From positions 1 to 7,419 of the forward strand of contig JAJFMS010000145.1 in NCBI GenBank assembly GCA_020696885.1: a stretch of 7,419 nt of DNA, read 5' to 3'. The notes below the pieces were generated by a model. That model did no database searches and had not been told where the DNA came from. It saw only the letters and a list, made by a program, of their open reading frames with translations. Position 1 is the stretch's first letter, and the number at the start of each line of letters is the position of its first letter. Both the position numbers and the translations under genes were made by a program. Of this stretch, positions 1-5,967 are shown in pieces. Source of the DNA: Armatimonadota bacterium (GTDB taxonomy: Bacteria; Armatimonadota; SYMT01).

Positions 1-134
1 GGGGCATCCGCCGTGGTTGCCCGGCAAACGAAGACGGTGCGGGCGCGCGCAAAGCCGTACCGCCCCGAGCGGTGGGTACTGCTCTGCCAACGCCGGGAGG
101 TCGGCCTGGCGAGGACAACCACGGCGAGTGCCCC
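1..134. other. Long imperfect inverted repeat closing a possible structured RNA domain
   Basis: Bases 1-19 pair with 116-134. GGGGCA (1-6) faces TGCCCC (129-134), and CGCCGTGGTTG (9-19) faces CAACCACGGCG (116-126). Between them are one T-G wobble (7/128) and one C-A mismatch (8/127), giving a 19-position stem. The enclosed 96 nt contain further local stems: ACCGC/GCGGT (59-63 with 69-73), and GCCA..GCCG (86-89, 92-95) with CGGC..TGGC (102-105, 107-110). The stem begins at the first base of the window, so it may extend further upstream. The strand cannot be decided, because no T-tract or clear promoter marks either end. No known RNA family could be assigned. It could also be an ordinary DNA palindrome or repeat in an intergenic region. 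Confidence 0.4.
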
Positions 135-165
135 TACGCAGCATCGTGCGTTTGGCCTGCACGTT

Positions 166-279
166 CCGTCCCGCCCACCGCTACCTACAGTCCCCGGTCG
201 TAGGGAATTAGCAGAACCGGTTTACCAGGCGCGCAGCGCCCAGGCCGTGCCAACACCGGGGCGCGGCTTGGCGGGACGG
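166..279. other. Second stem-closed domain in the upstream non-coding region
   Basis: CCGTCCCGCC (166-175) is perfectly complementary to GGCGGGACGG (270-279), a 10-bp stem enclosing 94 nt. Inside are a CCGGT/ACCGG pairing around 195-221 and the tight hairpin GGCGC-GCA-GCGCC (228-240). A competing GCCAA/TTGGC stem (250-254 with 268-272) overlaps the closing stem, so alternative folds are possible. Together with the domain at 1-134 this suggests a multi-domain RNA, but GC-rich DNA makes short stems easily and I could not match a family. Confidence 0.3.
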
Positions 280-306
280 TCCACGAATGCCGAGGACACC
301 GGCGGT

Positions 307-367
307 CCGGCGACACGCCGGCTACAGGGGGCGGCAGCTTCGCGCTGCTCGGGGCGCTCACCCCGAG
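307..367. other. Run of three adjacent perfect hairpins
   Basis: Three uninterrupted stem-loops follow closely: CCGGCG-ACA-CGCCGG (307-321), GCAGC-TTCGC-GCTGC (334-348) and CTCGGGG-CGCTCA-CCCCGAG (348-367). The second and third share base 348. The 7-bp final stem could be a terminator-like end for an upstream transcript, but no U-tract follows it on either strand. Confidence 0.4.
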
Positions 368-420
368 TGACGTCGCGCCTGAACACCCCCGCTCCCCCCC
401 AGCAGCGGCTGCCGCCTCCC

Positions 421-443
421 CCCAACACCGAACACCCAACACC
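421..443 (-). repeat. Heptamer tandem repeat (GGTGTTN), minus-strand copy
   Basis: Read on the - strand this is three head-to-tail heptamers of the form GGTGTTN (GGTGTTG, GGTGTTC, GGTGTTG), partly broken by a spacer-like C-rich tract at 415-420. The 23 bases are an exact reverse complement of 7113-7135 beyond dxr, so the two copies bracket the whole cluster in inverted orientation. Nothing in the repeat looks coding. Confidence 0.8.
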
Positions 444-459
444 TCCGTGCGGGCCCACC

Positions 460-488
460 TTTACGGGTCATCCGTTCCGTGGTAAACT
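460..488 (+). promoter_or_regulatory. Candidate promoter for the rpsB-tsf-pyrH operon
   Basis: TTTACG (460-465, 4/6 to TTGACA) is followed after exactly 17 nt by TAAACT (483-488, 4/6 to TATAAT). TG precedes at 480-481, making an extended -10. Transcription would start near 495 and give an untranslated leader of about 170 nt before rpsB. This is the best sigma70-type match seen upstream of rpsB; it has not been tested against a model for this organism. Confidence 0.45.
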
Positions 489-494
489 TTCGCG

Positions 495-666
495 GCTGCG
501 GGTGGACGGGGTCCCTCGCGCCGTTTGGAACAAAACCACACCTTTCCGGACGGGTGCGCCGGTGTCGGCTGGTAACTGCCAGCGGTGGCGCGCACGGTGG
601 ATGGAAGGGGAGGGTATCTCCGGCCCGGCTCGGGCGGAGATCGATCAACCAGAAGAGGAAACGATC
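495..666 (+). promoter_or_regulatory. Structured 5' leader of rpsB
   Basis: The stretch between the candidate start site and rpsB holds several stems. An outer GTGCGC/GCGCAC stem (554-559 with 590-595) encloses GCTGG-TAACTG-CCAGC (568-583). GGAG-GGTAT-CTCC lies at about 610-622, and GCCCG-GCT-CGGGC at 623-635, just before the ribosome-binding site. GAGG (655-658) lies 8 nt before the TTG start. Leaders of ribosomal-protein genes often bind their own product, so S2 autoregulation is plausible, but I do not recognise a described S2-leader motif. Confidence 0.35.
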
Positions 667-1509
667 TTGGCATCCGTTAGTATGAGGGAGCTCCTGGAGG
701 CTGGCGTCCATTTCGGCCACCAGACCCGCCGCTGGAACCCGAAGATGAAGCGCTACATCTTCGGCGCGCGCAACGGCATCTATATCCTGGACCTGCACCA
801 GACCCTGGACCTGTTCGACCAGGCGTCCAACTTCCTGAAGGACATCGTGGCGAACCGCGGCACCGTACTCTTCGTGGGTACGAAGCGCCAGGCGCAGGAC
901 CCGATCCGGATCGCCGCGAAGCGGACCGGCCAGTTCTTCATCAACGAGCGCTGGCTGGGGGGTATGCTCACCAACTTCCCCACCATCCAGGGCCGCATCC
1001 AGCGCCTCAAGGAGCTGGAGCGCTGGGAAGCGGACGGGACGATGGAGCGCTTCCCCAAGAAGGAGCAGCTCGTCCTCCGCGAACAGAAGGACAAGCTGGA
1101 GCGGTTCCTGGGCGGCATCAAGGATATGCATCGCATTCCGGACGCGCTGTTCATCGTGGACCTGAAGAAGGAGCGCATCGCGGTTAACGAAGCGCGCCGG
1201 CTGGGCATTCCGATCGTGGCGGTGGTGGATACCAACGTGGATCCGGATGACGCGGACTACGTGATCCCGGGCAACGACGACGCGATCCGGGCCATCCAGC
1301 TGCTGACCTCGCGCATCGCGGACTCCCTGGCGGAGATCACCGGCGAAGTGTGGTCGCCCGCCGAGGACGTGGTCGACGAGCTGGATCAGGAGACCACCGA
1401 GTTCATGGCGATGGCGCCGGACGCCGAAGAGAGCGAACCGAGTTTTGACACGGCCGCGCCGGGCGACGAGTTTGCCGCGGCTGCCGAAGGGCGAGAAGAG
1501 GAAGCGTAG
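667..1509 (+). CDS. rpsB: 30S ribosomal protein S2
   Basis: S2 is a primary component of the small-subunit body/head junction and is needed for S1 binding in bacteria that have S1. The protein is 280 aa. It opens with [15 protein letters not shown] (residues 5-19), followed by [41 protein letters not shown] and [20 protein letters not shown], all S2 signatures. The TTG at 667 is chosen because GAGG sits 8 nt upstream; ATG 682 would delete MASVS and lie 23 nt from that site. The reading frame stays open far upstream, but that part has no S2-like sequence. The C-terminus carries an acidic tail of about 45 residues rich in D, E and A, longer than in the 241-aa E. coli protein. It is the first gene of a tight operon, with 7 nt to tsf. 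Identification is secure. Confidence 0.97.
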   Translation: MASVSMRELLEAGVHFGHQTRRWNPKMKRYIFGARNGIYILDLHQTLDLFDQASNFLKDIVANRGTVLFVGTKRQAQDPIRIAAKRTGQFFINERWLGGMLTNFPTIQGRIQRLKELERWEADGTMERFPKKEQLVLREQKDKLERFLGGIKDMHRIPDALFIVDLKKERIAVNEARRLGIPIVAVVDTNVDPDDADYVIPGNDDAIRAIQLLTSRIADSLAEITGEVWSPAEDVVDELDQETTEFMAMAPDAEESEPSFDTAAPGDEFAAAAEGREEEA

Positions 1510-1516
1510 GGTTATC

Positions 1517-2116
<600 letters not shown>

Positions 2117-2120
2117 CGCC

Positions 2121-2879
2121 TTGAGCGAGGCTATCGACCACCCGGCGGCGGGCTCCGCGCCCGCGCCGAAACTGAAGTGGACCCGAGCGCTGCTGAAGCT
2201 CAGCGGCGAGGCCTTTGCGGGCGGTCAGGGGAGCGGTATCGATCCCCCGACCGTCCGCCGCATCGCTGAGGAGATTGCCACCGTGGTCCACATGGGCTGC
2301 GAGCTGTCGATCGTCGTCGGCGGGGGCAACATCATCCGGGGCGGTCTGGCAAGCCAGGCGGGCATCGACCGGACCACTGCGGACCACATGGGCATGCTCG
2401 CCACGGTGATCAACGCCCTGGCGCTGCAGGATGCGCTGGAGAAGTTCGACGTCCCGGTGCGCACCCAGACCGGCCTCAGCATGACGTCGATCGCGGAGCC
2501 GTTCATCCGGCGCCGCGCGATGCGGCACCTGGAGAAGGCCCGGGTGGTGATCTTCGGCGCCGGCACCGGTAACCCGTACTTCACCACGGATACCGCCGCC
2601 GCGCTGCGCGCGCTCGAAGTCCGCGCGCAGGTCCTGTTGAAGGCCACCAACATCGACGGGATCTACGACTGCGACCCGCGCAAGAACCCGGACGCGAAGC
2701 GCTTCTCCACCATCAGCCACGAGGATGCGTTCCGGATGAAGCTCCAGGTCATGGACCTCACGGCGTTCTCGCTCAGCATGGAGCACGGGCTGCCGATCGT
2801 GGTCTTCGACCTGAACGAAGCCGGCAACATCCGCCGCGTGCTCATGGGCGACGAAGTCGGCACCCTCGTCGGACGGTAG
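2121..2879 (+). CDS. pyrH: UMP kinase
   Basis: PyrH phosphorylates UMP to UDP with ATP in pyrimidine nucleotide synthesis. It is a hexameric amino-acid-kinase-fold enzyme, usually activated by GTP and inhibited by UTP. Visible motifs in order are [12 protein letters not shown] (24-35), [63 protein letters not shown] (150-160) and [17 protein letters not shown], ending in [21 protein letters not shown]. Length is 252 aa, slightly over the usual 235-245 because of a proline/alanine-rich N-terminal extension of about 15 residues. TTG at 2121 is used because no ATG or GTG occurs in frame before the conserved core. The only ribosome-site candidate is the weak GAAGAG about 10 nt upstream, so coupling to tsf translation (4 nt gap) is likely. 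Confidence 0.96.
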   Translation: MSEAIDHPAAGSAPAPKLKWTRALLKLSGEAFAGGQGSGIDPPTVRRIAEEIATVVHMGCELSIVVGGGNIIRGGLASQAGIDRTTADHMGMLATVINALALQDALEKFDVPVRTQTGLSMTSIAEPFIRRRAMRHLEKARVVIFGAGTGNPYFTTDTAAALRALEVRAQVLLKATNIDGIYDCDPRKNPDAKRFSTISHEDAFRMKLQVMDLTAFSLSMEHGLPIVVFDLNEAGNIRRVLMGDEVGTLVGR

Positions 2880-2934
2880 GCGTCGACCGCAATACCCTCT
2901 TTGTAGCTGCGCGGGGGCGAACGGCCTCTGCGGG

Positions 2935-3013
2935 GTAATGGAGTGTGGGAGTAACGGAGTAATGGAAATCGCCCGTACGGGCACCAGCACTCTCTACTCC
3001 CACACTCCATTAC
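2935..3013 (+). repeat. Perfect 19-bp inverted repeat of octamers between pyrH and frr
   Basis: GTAATGGAGTGTGGGAGTA (2935-2953) is the exact reverse complement of 2995-3013; the loop is 41 nt. The left arm continues as head-to-tail octamers of the form AGTNNNGG (AGTGTGGG, AGTAACGG, AGTAATGG up to about 2965). The right arm shows the complementary ACTCCNNN period to about 3026. There is no U-tract, so it may slow or partly terminate transcription after pyrH, stabilise the 3' end, or simply be a mobile-type repeat. Confidence 0.8.
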
Positions 3014-3049
3014 TCTAGATACTCCAGATCCCCCAGGAGAACCCTCATC

Positions 3050-3622
3050 ATGGCAGACGGCGAAGGTCTCAAAAAGCTGCTCAAAGACAGCGAGAGCCGG
3101 ATGCAGAAGAGCATCGAGGCCACCCGGCATGACCTGCAGTCGATCCGCACCGGCCGCGCCAACCCGTCGCTGTTGGAGCGCGTCGAGGTCGACTATTACG
3201 GCAGCAAGATGCCGCTCCCGCAGGTGGCTACCGTCACCGCTCCCGAGGCGCGGATGCTGATCATCTCCCCCTGGGACAAGGGCGCCCTACCCGCCATCGA
3301 GCGCGCCATCATGAAATCGGGCCTCGGCCTGAACCCCAGCAGCGACGGCACCATCGTGCGCCTCCTCATCCCGCAGCTCACGGAGGAGACCCGCAAGGGG
3401 CTGATCCGCCAGGTCCACAAGCGGATCGAAGAGGGCAAGGTGGCCGCCCGCAACATTCGCCGCGACGCCATCGAAGATCTGCGCACGCTCAAGAAGAACG
3501 GCGACATCGGCGAGGACGACGAAAAGCGCACCGAGGGCGATGTCCAGAAGCTGACGGACAAGTACGTCCATGAGCTGGACGTCATGCAGAAGCACAAAGA
3601 AGAAGAGCTTCTAGAGGTGTAG
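3050..3622 (+). CDS. frr: Ribosome recycling factor
   Basis: RRF splits post-termination ribosomes together with EF-G. The protein is 190 aa, close to the 185-aa family norm, and all parts of the three-helix bundle/beta domain are present: SIRTGRANPSLLE (31-43), VDYYGSKMPLPQVATVTAPE, IISPWDKGALPAIE and ERAIMKSGLGLNPSSDGT. The helix carrying the conserved basic RNIRRDA (134-140) comes next, then EDDEKRTEGDVQKLTDKYV. The ATG at 3050 has AGGAGA (3035-3040) 9 nt upstream, the clearest Shine-Dalgarno in the window. That suits a gene separated from pyrH by 170 nt and a large hairpin, hence translated independently. No anomalies are seen. Confidence 0.97.
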   Translation: MADGEGLKKLLKDSESRMQKSIEATRHDLQSIRTGRANPSLLERVEVDYYGSKMPLPQVATVTAPEARMLIISPWDKGALPAIERAIMKSGLGLNPSSDGTIVRLLIPQLTEETRKGLIRQVHKRIEEGKVAARNIRRDAIEDLRTLKKNGDIGEDDEKRTEGDVQKLTDKYVHELDVMQKHKEEELLEV

Positions 3623-3630
3623 CGGCTCTT

Positions 3631-3702
3631 GAAGGATGAAGGCGGAAGGATGAAGGCGGAGTCCGGGCTCCTTTCATCCTTCATCCTTCCGCCTTCATCC
3701 TT
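3631..3702 (+). repeat. Perfect 25-bp inverted repeat built from heptamers after frr
   Basis: Bases 3632-3656 are the exact reverse complement of 3678-3702. The left arm is four tandem heptamers (GAAGGAT, GAAGGCG, GAAGGAT, GAAGGCG). The right arm reads TTCATCC, TTCATCC, TTCCGCC, TTCATCC (3673-3700). The 21-nt centre contains a further GGAG/CTCC stem (3658-3661 with 3668-3671). It starts 9 nt after the frr stop. A short TTT follows, so it could act as a weak terminator. The same family recurs at 4628-4659 and 5908-5963. Confidence 0.85.
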
Positions 3703-3739
3703 TGAAAAAGATCCCGGTTCGAGATGAAGTATCTGGGGC

Positions 3740-3745
3740 TATAAT
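3740..3745 (+). promoter_or_regulatory. Candidate -10 box of a uppS promoter
   Basis: TATAAT is a perfect -10 in an otherwise GC-rich gap. The -35 position at 16-18 nt spacing holds only GGTTCGAG, which is poor. GGTTC (3716-3720) and GAACC (3746-3750) form a short inverted repeat around the -10, which could be an operator. Start would be near 3752, leaving a leader of about 125 nt. A separate promoter would make sense because the 25-bp hairpin lies just upstream. Confidence 0.4.
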
Positions 3746-3791
3746 GAACCCGGCTCTCACTTTGCGACACAAAGGGGTCGTGAAGGCAGGA

Positions 3792-3872
3792 GGCGGCCGG
3801 GAGAGGGAGCCGGGTCCGCCCGTCCGGGAAGGCAGCACCAGCCGCCCCCGGCAGCCGGGTGCTTTCGGAGCA
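3792..3872 (+). promoter_or_regulatory. GC-rich leader hairpins upstream of uppS
   Basis: GGCGGCCGG (3792-3800) pairs with 3810-3820 (CCGG, a GT bulge, CCGCC). A second hairpin pairs GCACC (3835-3839) with GGTGC (3858-3862), with GCCG-CCCC-CGGC inside. A third, TGCT-TTCGG-AGCA (3860-3872), contains the GGAG ribosome-binding site (3867-3870). The second and third share bases 3860-3862 and cannot both form. No known riboswitch consensus was recognised. Confidence 0.3.
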
Positions 3873-3877
3873 GCAGG

Positions 3878-4618
3878 ATGCAATTTGACGGCCTGGACCA
3901 GTCGCGGATCCCGCGGCACATCGCGATCATCATGGACGGCAACGGGCGCTGGGCCCGGCGGCGCGGGTATCCGCGGGTGGAAGGCCATCGCCGCGGGGAG
4001 CGCATCGTCAAGCAGATCGTGGAGGCGTGTGGGCAGTTGGGAGTGGAGCACCTGACGCTCTACACCTTCAGCGCGGAGAACTGGCGCCGTTCCGCCGAGG
4101 AGGTCTCGGCGCTCATGGGGCTGATCGAGATCGTCGCGCGCAAGGAGATCCTGGAGCTCCATCGCAAGGGCGTGCGCGTCAACGTACTGGGCCGCCTGGA
4201 CGAGCTGCCGCAGTCCTTGCAAGACGAGCTCTACCGCGACATGGCGCTGACCCGGGACAACCCCGGGATGACCGTGAACCTGGCCATCAACTACGGCGGC
4301 CGCGCGGAGATCGTGGACGCCGCCCGCCGACTGGCGGAGCGCGTGGAGATGGGCCTGCTGCGCCCCTCCGAGATCACCGAAGAAGCCCTGGCGCGCGAGC
4401 TTTACGCCCCGAACCTGCCGGACCCGGACCTGATGATCCGCACCGGCGGCGACATGCGGCTCAGCAACTTCCTCCTCTGGCAGGCCGCCTACAGCGAGAT
4501 CTGGGTCACCCCCACCCTCTGGCCGGACTTTGGTCCTGCCGACCTCCACGAAGCGATCCGGGAGTACCAGAGCCGCGAGCGCCGCTTCGGCGGCGTCTTG
4601 GAGCCCGTTCCGGCCTAA
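3878..4618 (+). CDS. uppS: Undecaprenyl diphosphate synthase (cis-prenyltransferase)
   Basis: UppS condenses IPP onto farnesyl diphosphate with cis geometry to give the C55 carrier precursor for peptidoglycan and other wall polymers, at the cytoplasmic face of the membrane. The protein is 246 aa. HIAIIMDGNGRWARRRGYPR contains the catalytic Asp20 (E. coli Asp26) and Arg24, with His37 in VEGHRRG. LTLYTFSAENWRR follows, then INYGGRAEI. Near the C-terminus RTGGDMRLSNFLLWQAAYSE binds the homoallylic substrate; Glu207 matches the E. coli Mg2+ ligand Glu213. The usual Glu of RT(S/G)GE is Asp192 here, a conservative change. GGAG lies 7 nt before the ATG. The gene has its own long leader and converges on the propeller gene. 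A related chain-length specificity cannot be excluded from sequence alone. Confidence 0.95.
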   Translation: MQFDGLDQSRIPRHIAIIMDGNGRWARRRGYPRVEGHRRGERIVKQIVEACGQLGVEHLTLYTFSAENWRRSAEEVSALMGLIEIVARKEILELHRKGVRVNVLGRLDELPQSLQDELYRDMALTRDNPGMTVNLAINYGGRAEIVDAARRLAERVEMGLLRPSEITEEALARELYAPNLPDPDLMIRTGGDMRLSNFLLWQAAYSEIWVTPTLWPDFGPADLHEAIREYQSRERRFGGVLEPVPA

Positions 4619-4627
4619 CGGCCTCGG

Positions 4628-4659
4628 AAGGATGAAGGCCGGCGAGGACCTTCATCCTT
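4628..4659. terminator. Symmetrical hairpin between convergent uppS and propeller gene
   Basis: AAGGATGAAGG (4628-4638) and CCTTCATCCTT (4649-4659) form a perfect 11-bp stem with a 10-nt loop. It sits in the 51-nt gap between two converging stop codons, the expected place for a bidirectional terminator. No U-tract is present on either side. The arms belong to the same heptamer family as 3631-3702. Confidence 0.5.
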
Positions 4660-4669
4660 GCTGCTCGCC

Positions 4670-5770
4670 CTACTGCTCCACAAACAGCGCCGCGTTTACG
4701 CGGGACAGCGGCTGGTTGACCGCGGCGGAGGGAGTCACGACGCCGGTCTTCTTGTTGACGGTGAAGGTGCGGATCATGCCGGAGCCCTGGTGCATCGTGG
4801 CGAGGAAGCGGGCCTTACTGTCCACGGCGCCCACGCGAACGTCTGCATCGACCGAACTCTGTGCGCCGCCGAGTTTTTGCAGTCTGCCGCTGCTGGAGCC
4901 CTTCAACGCCTGAATACCGTTGACGCCGTTGTGATCCGTGAGCGCGAAGAACAGGCTCTTCGCAGTGGGCAGCACGCCAGAGCAGACCGGGTCAATATCC
5001 GTGGCGAAGGGAGAGCCGGAAACAGGCGTGAGCCCCGCCGTCTTCGGATTGATCTTGAACACGAAGATCTGGGGGTTATCACAATCACCGGCGTACAGGT
5101 ACTTCCCTTTCGGGTCGACGTTCACGTTGTAGACGAAGCTGTCTCCCGGAACGGTCGGCGGGTTAGGGGCTGGCGTCAGCGCACCGTCGGCCGCCACCTT
5201 GTACGAGGTGATCGTTCTGGCATTCTCGTTGGCGACGAAAACCATATCCTTCACGGCGGTGATGCCATCCGGCCCGTCCGGCGTGGCCGTGGGCGGTTGG
5301 GGAAGCGCCTGGAGGGTACGGTTCGCCAGAACCTTGAGGCCCATCACCTGATCGTTGTCGTAGGAGGTGCAGTAGACGTAGGTGTTCCGCCCCTTTTCGA
5401 CCACCGCCAGCCCATCCAGCTTCGAGCCAAAAAAGGGCGACCCGGCCGCGAGGACCGGGGCCCCGCTGGAGAAATCGGTGACGGAAACGCCTGCGCCGCC
5501 GGTGGTGAAGAGCAGCTTGCGGGAGGCGGAGTAGCCGAGCGTCTGGCAGTACCCGCCGCAGTTGCCCGACGTGTTGTTGGTGCTGAGCGGCGAGCCGGCC
5601 AGCGCGGTAAGGCTCCCATTTGCCCCTACGGAGTAGGTGTGGAGGAGGTTGGGGTTGGTGCTGTCATGCACCGCCAGGTAGAGCCGCTTTGCCGCAGCCT
5701 GCGCCACCGGCGCCTGGGCGATGCCCATCGCCCAGCCTCCCGCCAGTACTCCCGCCAGAACCCGTCGCAT
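4670..5770 (-). CDS. Predicted exported beta-propeller protein, lactonase/YncE-like
   Basis: A 366-aa protein with an N-terminal signal peptide (MRR, then a hydrophobic run, cleavage probably near AQA at 22-26), so likely exported. The rest is blade-like: YLAVHDSTN..HTYSV (31-48), VFVANENARTITSYKV (177-192), DPKGKYLYAGD..IFVFKINP (219-242) and FLATMHQGSGMIRTFTVNKK (322-341). Each blade pairs a beta-strand with a GxLTPxxGSPF-type turn, typical of the lactonase/6-phosphogluconolactonase-like propeller family. Five cysteines (71, 75, 134, 230, 263) include a CGGYC pair. The start at 5770 is preferred because AAGG lies 8 nt upstream; ATG 5776 is only 2 nt from it. Substrate and function are unknown; members with this architecture are often structural or uncharacterised. 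It is the only - strand gene and occupies the place where cdsA often lies. Confidence 0.85.
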   Translation of the reverse strand: MRRVLAGVLAGGWAMGIAQAPVAQAAAKRLYLAVHDSTNPNLLHTYSVGANGSLTALAGSPLSTNNTSGNCGGYCQTLGYSASRKLLFTTGGAGVSVTDFSSGAPVLAAGSPFFGSKLDGLAVVEKGRNTYVYCTSYDNDQVMGLKVLANRTLQALPQPPTATPDGPDGITAVKDMVFVANENARTITSYKVAADGALTPAPNPPTVPGDSFVYNVNVDPKGKYLYAGDCDNPQIFVFKINPKTAGLTPVSGSPFATDIDPVCSGVLPTAKSLFFALTDHNGVNGIQALKGSSSGRLQKLGGAQSSVDADVRVGAVDSKARFLATMHQGSGMIRTFTVNKKTGVVTPSAAVNQPLSRVNAALFVEQ

Positions 5771-5804
5771 GCTCATAGCCTTTCTAGAACCGTTACTCCT
5801 TACT

Positions 5805-5833
5805 AAACTATTGGCCGCCGTATCGGTTTACAA
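5805..5833 (-). promoter_or_regulatory. Candidate promoter for the propeller gene
   Basis: On the - strand TTGTAA (5833-5828) is followed after 17 nt by TAGTTT (5810-5805), which keeps the three most conserved -10 bases (T, A and the final T). Transcription would start near 5798, giving a leader of about 28 nt with the AAGG ribosome site. Plausible spacing, moderate match. Confidence 0.35.
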
Positions 5834-5877
5834 GAGTCGGGCTCACCTCGCGCTTCGAACGGCTCGATAACGGCAAG

Positions 5878-5907
5878 CTGACGGCCCCTCAGGCGCCCGA
5901 ATATGTT
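5878..5907 (+). promoter_or_regulatory. Weak candidate promoter for dxr
   Basis: CTGACG (5878-5883) and TATGTT (5902-5907) are each 4/6 to consensus, with an 18-nt spacer. Because uppS is cut off by a reverse-strand gene, dxr needs its own promoter, and this is the best match in the divergent gap. The start would fall at the edge of the heptamer hairpin at 5908. Confidence 0.25.
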
Positions 5908-5963
5908 AAGGATGAGAGGTTCCCTCCTCATCCTTCATCCTTCCGCGTTCATCGTTCATCTTT
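5908..5963 (+). repeat. Heptamer hairpin and decaying heptamer tract up to the dxr start
   Basis: AAGGATGAG (5908-5916) pairs with CTCATCCTT (5927-5935), extended by AGG/CCT with one bulged C. The right side continues as heptamers TTCATCC, TTCCGCG, TTCATCG, TTCATCT, then a T run that reaches to within 5 nt of the dxr ATG. This is the same family as 3631-3702 and 4628-4659. The region is pyrimidine-rich and offers no Shine-Dalgarno for dxr. Confidence 0.75.
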
Positions 5964-5967
5964 TTCC

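Noticed and set aside
24..35. GCAAACGAAGAC, similar to the start of a tmRNA tag reading frame
   Set aside because: No stop after a short tag, no tRNA-like 3' end and no resume-codon context are seen.
22..56. GGCAAAC ... GCAAAGCC, reminiscent of the c-di-GMP-I (GEMM) riboswitch core
   Set aside because: The 19 nt between the two motifs form no GNRA-capped hairpin and the conserved 3' part is missing, so the match is probably chance.
210..227. AGCAGAACCGGTTTACCAG, resembling the 3' conserved region of RNase P RNA
   Set aside because: The other RNase P conserved blocks (such as GAGGAAAGTCC) are absent on both strands.
13..666. Open frame continuous with rpsB, which would give a 498-aa protein
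   Set aside because: The added 218 residues are low-complexity R/P/G/A with no S2 similarity; the frame stays open because GC-rich DNA has few stops, and a good ribosome site lies before TTG 667.
3702..3707. TTGAAA as -35 for the uppS TATAAT
   Set aside because: The spacer would be 32 nt, far too long for sigma70-type recognition.
3702..4055. 117-aa + frame overlapping the start of uppS
   Set aside because: No motif; its overlap with uppS is a frame shadow, and the first part covers the candidate promoter and leader hairpins.
4658..5806. 382-aa open frame on the + strand opposite the propeller gene
   Set aside because: The - strand reading gives a signal peptide and propeller blades; the + reading has only mirrored composition.
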